Source: Ramlibacter ginsenosidimutans
GTDB taxonomy: Bacteria > Pseudomonadota > Gammaproteobacteria > Burkholderiales > Burkholderiaceae_C
Direction: 5' to 3' (one strand)
DNA length: 64,000 nucleotides
NCBI RefSeq assembly: GCF_042678185.1
Contig: NZ_JBHUDQ010000005.1
The notes beneath the pieces are model-generated. The model ran no database searches, was not told where the DNA came from, and saw nothing but the letters and a program-made list of their open reading frames with translations. This document shows, in pieces, positions 61,583 to 64,000 of this stretch. Numbering within the stretch: position 1 is the stretch's first letter; each line of letters begins with the position of its first letter. The position numbers and the translations under genes were made by a program.

Positions 61583-62458
61583 ATGGCCGCGTCTCCTGCT
61601 GCGAAAGCACTTCCCCTCGTCCTTCTCCTCACCCTCGTGTGGGGCACCAACTGGGCCCTGTTTCCCCTCGCCGTCCGTGAAGTGTCCGTCTGGACCTTCC
61701 GTGCCGTGAGCCTCACCGGCGCGGGCGTGCTGCTGCTGGCGTTCGCGCGCGCACGCGGTATCGCGCTCGCGATCCCGCGACGGTACTGGCCTGCGGTCAC
61801 GGCGGCGGCGCTGGTCTACCTGGTGGTGTGGAACCTTGCGAGCACGTACGCAGCGATCCTGATCCCGTCCGGGCAGGCGGCGATCCTGGGCTTCACCATG
61901 CCCTTGTGGACCGTGCTGGTGGCCTGGCTGGCCTTCGGCGAGCGGCCGACGGCCCGCATGTGGATCGCCGTGGCGCTCGCTGCAACGGGCGTCGCCTTGC
62001 TCGCCATCCCGGCGCGCACGGCGTATGCCACCGCGCCGGCGGGCTTCCTGCTCGGACTGCTCGCCGGCCTCGGCTGGGCCGTGGGCACCGTGATCCTCAA
62101 GCGCGCCAGCGTGCCCGTGCCGGCGCTGGTGCTGACCGGCTGGCAGTTGCTGATCGCTGCAGTGCCCCTGGCTGCGGGCGCGGTGTGGCTGGGGCGCGGC
62201 CAGGGCCACGCGGTCTCCCTGCAGACCTGGCTCGTCATCGGCTACATCACCATCGTGCCGATGGCGATCGGCAACGCCGCGTGGTTCTCCATCGTGCGGC
62301 TGCTGCCGGCCGGCGTGGCGGGGCTGTCCTCGGTCATGGTCCCGGTGGTCGCGATGGTCACCGGCGCCATCGCCTACGGCGAGCCGCTCGGTCCCTGGCA
62401 GCTCGGGGCGATGGGCTGCAGCGCGGGCGCGCTGGGATTGGCGCTGGCGCGCAAGTGA
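61583..62458 (+). CDS. EamA-family (DMT) transporter
   Basis: 291 residues with ten hydrophobic helices in two EamA repeats (TLVWGTNWALFPLAVREV near the start; GWAVGTVILKRASVP and SSVMVPVVAMVTGAIAYGE in the second half). Family members export amino acids or metabolites; the substrate is not predictable. The start is ATG 61583, with no strong Shine-Dalgarno. It ends 4 bases from the convergent ugd stop. Confidence 0.88.
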   Translation: MAASPAAKALPLVLLLTLVWGTNWALFPLAVREVSVWTFRAVSLTGAGVLLLAFARARGIALAIPRRYWPAVTAAALVYLVVWNLASTYAAILIPSGQAAILGFTMPLWTVLVAWLAFGERPTARMWIAVALAATGVALLAIPARTAYATAPAGFLLGLLAGLGWAVGTVILKRASVPVPALVLTGWQLLIAAVPLAAGAVWLGRGQGHAVSLQTWLVIGYITIVPMAIGNAAWFSIVRLLPAGVAGLSSVMVPVVAMVTGAIAYGEPLGPWQLGAMGCSAGALGLALARK

Positions 62459-62462
62459 GGCA

Positions 62463-63935
62463 TCACGGGTCCTGGGCCTGATGCGCCAATAGGGACGATG
62501 CCGCCGGGTCCAGCGCGTCCGCCGCGGCACTGGGTTCGGCGGCCACGCGCTGTTGCGGCGGCAGCAGCGCGCGGTTGTTGCGGCCGATGCCGAGATAGGT
62601 GAAGCCGGCCTGCGCCATCGCATGCGGCTCGTAGAGGTTGCGCCCGTCCAGGACCAGCGACGTGCGCATGGCGTCCTTCATCGCGCGCAGGTTGGGGCTC
62701 TTGTAGATCTTCCACTCGGTGAGCAGCACGAGCGCGTCCGCGCCCGTCACCGCGTCCAGCGGCTTGGCGACGAAGGTGATGTTGCGCAGCAGCTCGGGGT
62801 GGTCCTGCAGGTCGTCGGCGAGGACGCGCGCCGCCTGTTCCTGCGCCACCGGGTCGTGCGCGCGCACCCGGGCGCCGGCCCGCAGCAGCGCACCGATGAC
62901 GAGCCGGCTGGGCGCTTCGCGCATGTCGTCGGTGCCCGGCTTGAACGCGAGGCCCCAGACCGCGAACGTGCGCCCGGCCAGCCGCCGGCCGAATTGCGCC
63001 CGGATCTTGTCCAGCAGCACGTGCTTCTGCGCCTGGTTGACGCGTTGCACGGCGGTGAGCACCTGCAGGGGCAGCCCGTGCGCCTGCGCCGTGCGGCACA
63101 GCGCGTCCACGTCCTTGGGGAAGCAGCTGCCGCCGTAGCCCGTGCCGGCATAGAGGAAGCTGTAGCCGATGCGCGGATCCGAACCGATGCCCTGGCGCAC
63201 CAGTTCGATGTCGGCGCCCACGCGGTCGGCCAGGTTCGCGAGCTCGTTCATGAAGCTGATGCGCGTGGCCAGCATCGCGTTGGCCGCGTACTTGGTGAAC
63301 TCGGCGCTGCGCACGTCCATGACGCGCGTGCGTTCGTGGTTGCGGTTGAAGGGCCGGTACAGCTCGCGCAACAGCGCCAGCGCGCGCTGCCCCGGCTCGT
63401 CGTCGTCCACACCCAGCACGATGCGGTCGGGGCGCATGAAGTCGTCGATGGCCGCGCCTTCCTTGAGGAACTCGGGGTTGCTCGCCACCGAGAAGGCGAT
63501 GTCCTCGCGACCGCGCTTCGCCAGTTCCTCGCGCACCACCGCCGCGACTTCCTGCGCCGTGCCCACGGGGACCGTGGACTTGTCGACGATCACCTTGAAG
63601 CGGTCCATGTGGCGCCCGATGGCGCGCGCGGCCGCCAGCACGTACTTCAGGTCGGCGCTGCCGTCCTCGTCGGGGGGCGTGCCCACCGCGATGAACTGCA
63701 GGTCGGCGAACGCGACGCTCGCCGCCACGTCGCAGGAGAAGGTGAGGCGTCCTTCCTCGACGTTGCGCAGCAGGACCTCCTCCAGCCCGGGCTCGTGGAT
63801 CGGTATGCCTCCGGCGTTCAGCAGGTCGATCTTGTTGCGGTCGAGGTCCAGGCAGAACACGTTGTTGCCGAGTTCGGCGAGGCAGGCGCCGGTGACCAGG
63901 CCGACGTAGCCCGTGCCCACGATCGTGACGTTCAT
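62463..63935 (-). CDS. ugd: UDP-glucose 6-dehydrogenase
   Basis: 490 residues. NAD-binding MNVTIVGTGYVGLVTG, catalytic cysteine in YGGSCFPKD (about 270), KSTVPVGTA and GLAFKPGTDDMREAPS are intact. Oxidises UDP-glucose to UDP-glucuronate for polysaccharide or lipid A-related sugars. It carries an about 40-residue Ala/Gln-rich C-terminal tail beyond the usual end (YLGIGRNN). No other polysaccharide genes are in view. Confidence 0.96.
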   Translation of the reverse strand: MNVTIVGTGYVGLVTGACLAELGNNVFCLDLDRNKIDLLNAGGIPIHEPGLEEVLLRNVEEGRLTFSCDVAASVAFADLQFIAVGTPPDEDGSADLKYVLAAARAIGRHMDRFKVIVDKSTVPVGTAQEVAAVVREELAKRGREDIAFSVASNPEFLKEGAAIDDFMRPDRIVLGVDDDEPGQRALALLRELYRPFNRNHERTRVMDVRSAEFTKYAANAMLATRISFMNELANLADRVGADIELVRQGIGSDPRIGYSFLYAGTGYGGSCFPKDVDALCRTAQAHGLPLQVLTAVQRVNQAQKHVLLDKIRAQFGRRLAGRTFAVWGLAFKPGTDDMREAPSRLVIGALLRAGARVRAHDPVAQEQAARVLADDLQDHPELLRNITFVAKPLDAVTGADALVLLTEWKIYKSPNLRAMKDAMRTSLVLDGRNLYEPHAMAQAGFTYLGIGRNNRALLPPQQRVAAEPSAAADALDPAASSLLAHQAQDP

Positions 63936-64000
63936 CTTGTTGTGTTCCGTGCGATGCGAGTCGCCACAGCCTAGGAGCTTCGCCCCGGCACGTGCTGGCC

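Overview
The window is GC-rich, gene-dense bacterial chromosome with many ATGA, GTGA or TGATG gene junctions. The gene set (CheD-type chemotaxis, Bug-type solute receptor, fused LivM-LivG, feruloyl-CoA synthase, EtfAB with acyl-CoA dehydrogenases) and four families of short palindromic intergenic repeats point to a betaproteobacterium of the order Burkholderiales, most likely Comamonadaceae (Ramlibacter/Variovorax-like). The taxonomic call is inference. There is no rRNA, tRNA, CRISPR, phage or transposase gene. One 10-N assembly gap lies at 41368-41377.

Layout. 1-3081: the end of a chemotaxis operon (receptor C-terminus, cheR, cheD, cheB). 3248-12175, plus strand: a DUF445 membrane protein, a TPP riboswitch with thiC, comEC, and a circularly permuted ATP-grasp/alpha-E pair. 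12221-18457, minus strand: a SpoIIAA-like protein, then a coupled operon moxR - DUF58 - tgpA - mltB - HD-domain protein. 18502-21573, plus: histone-deacetylase-like hydrolase, ECHDC3-like crotonase, MscS channel. 21584-24397, minus: a TRAP transporter. 24659-29471, plus: etfB, etfA, acyl-CoA dehydrogenase and nitronate monooxygenase, preceded by a leader rich in symmetric elements. 29494-34155: a small membrane protein, an SPL-type radical SAM protein with a LexA box over its start codon, a CDF metal transporter, a short two-partner-secretion-type protein and a membrane protein. 34407-38824, minus: grpE-dnaK-dnaJ behind a good sigma-32 promoter, and an FKBP isomerase. 38845-40388: an HxlR regulator with a fumarylacetoacetase-family protein.

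40531-53215 reads as one aromatic-acid catabolic locus. Minus strand: crotonase, feruloyl-CoA synthase family ligase, short-chain dehydrogenase, complete branched-chain-type ABC transporter, orphan Bug receptor, acyl-CoA dehydrogenase and MarR regulator. Plus strand, divergent: a TIM-barrel amidohydrolase. Two perfect palindromes sit in the divergent intergenic region. The enzymes fit uptake, CoA activation and beta-oxidation-style shortening of phenylpropanoids, ending in an amidohydrolase-type beta-ketoacyl-CoA cleavage. The acyl-CoA dehydrogenase is split by a palindromic repeat that also contains the assembly gap.

53347-56361: a three-gene amino-sugar operon (BadF-type kinase, nagA, SIS-domain deaminase). 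56540-61376: the conserved prkA - yeaH - spoVR stress operon. 61583-63935: a DMT exporter and UDP-glucose 6-dehydrogenase, convergent.
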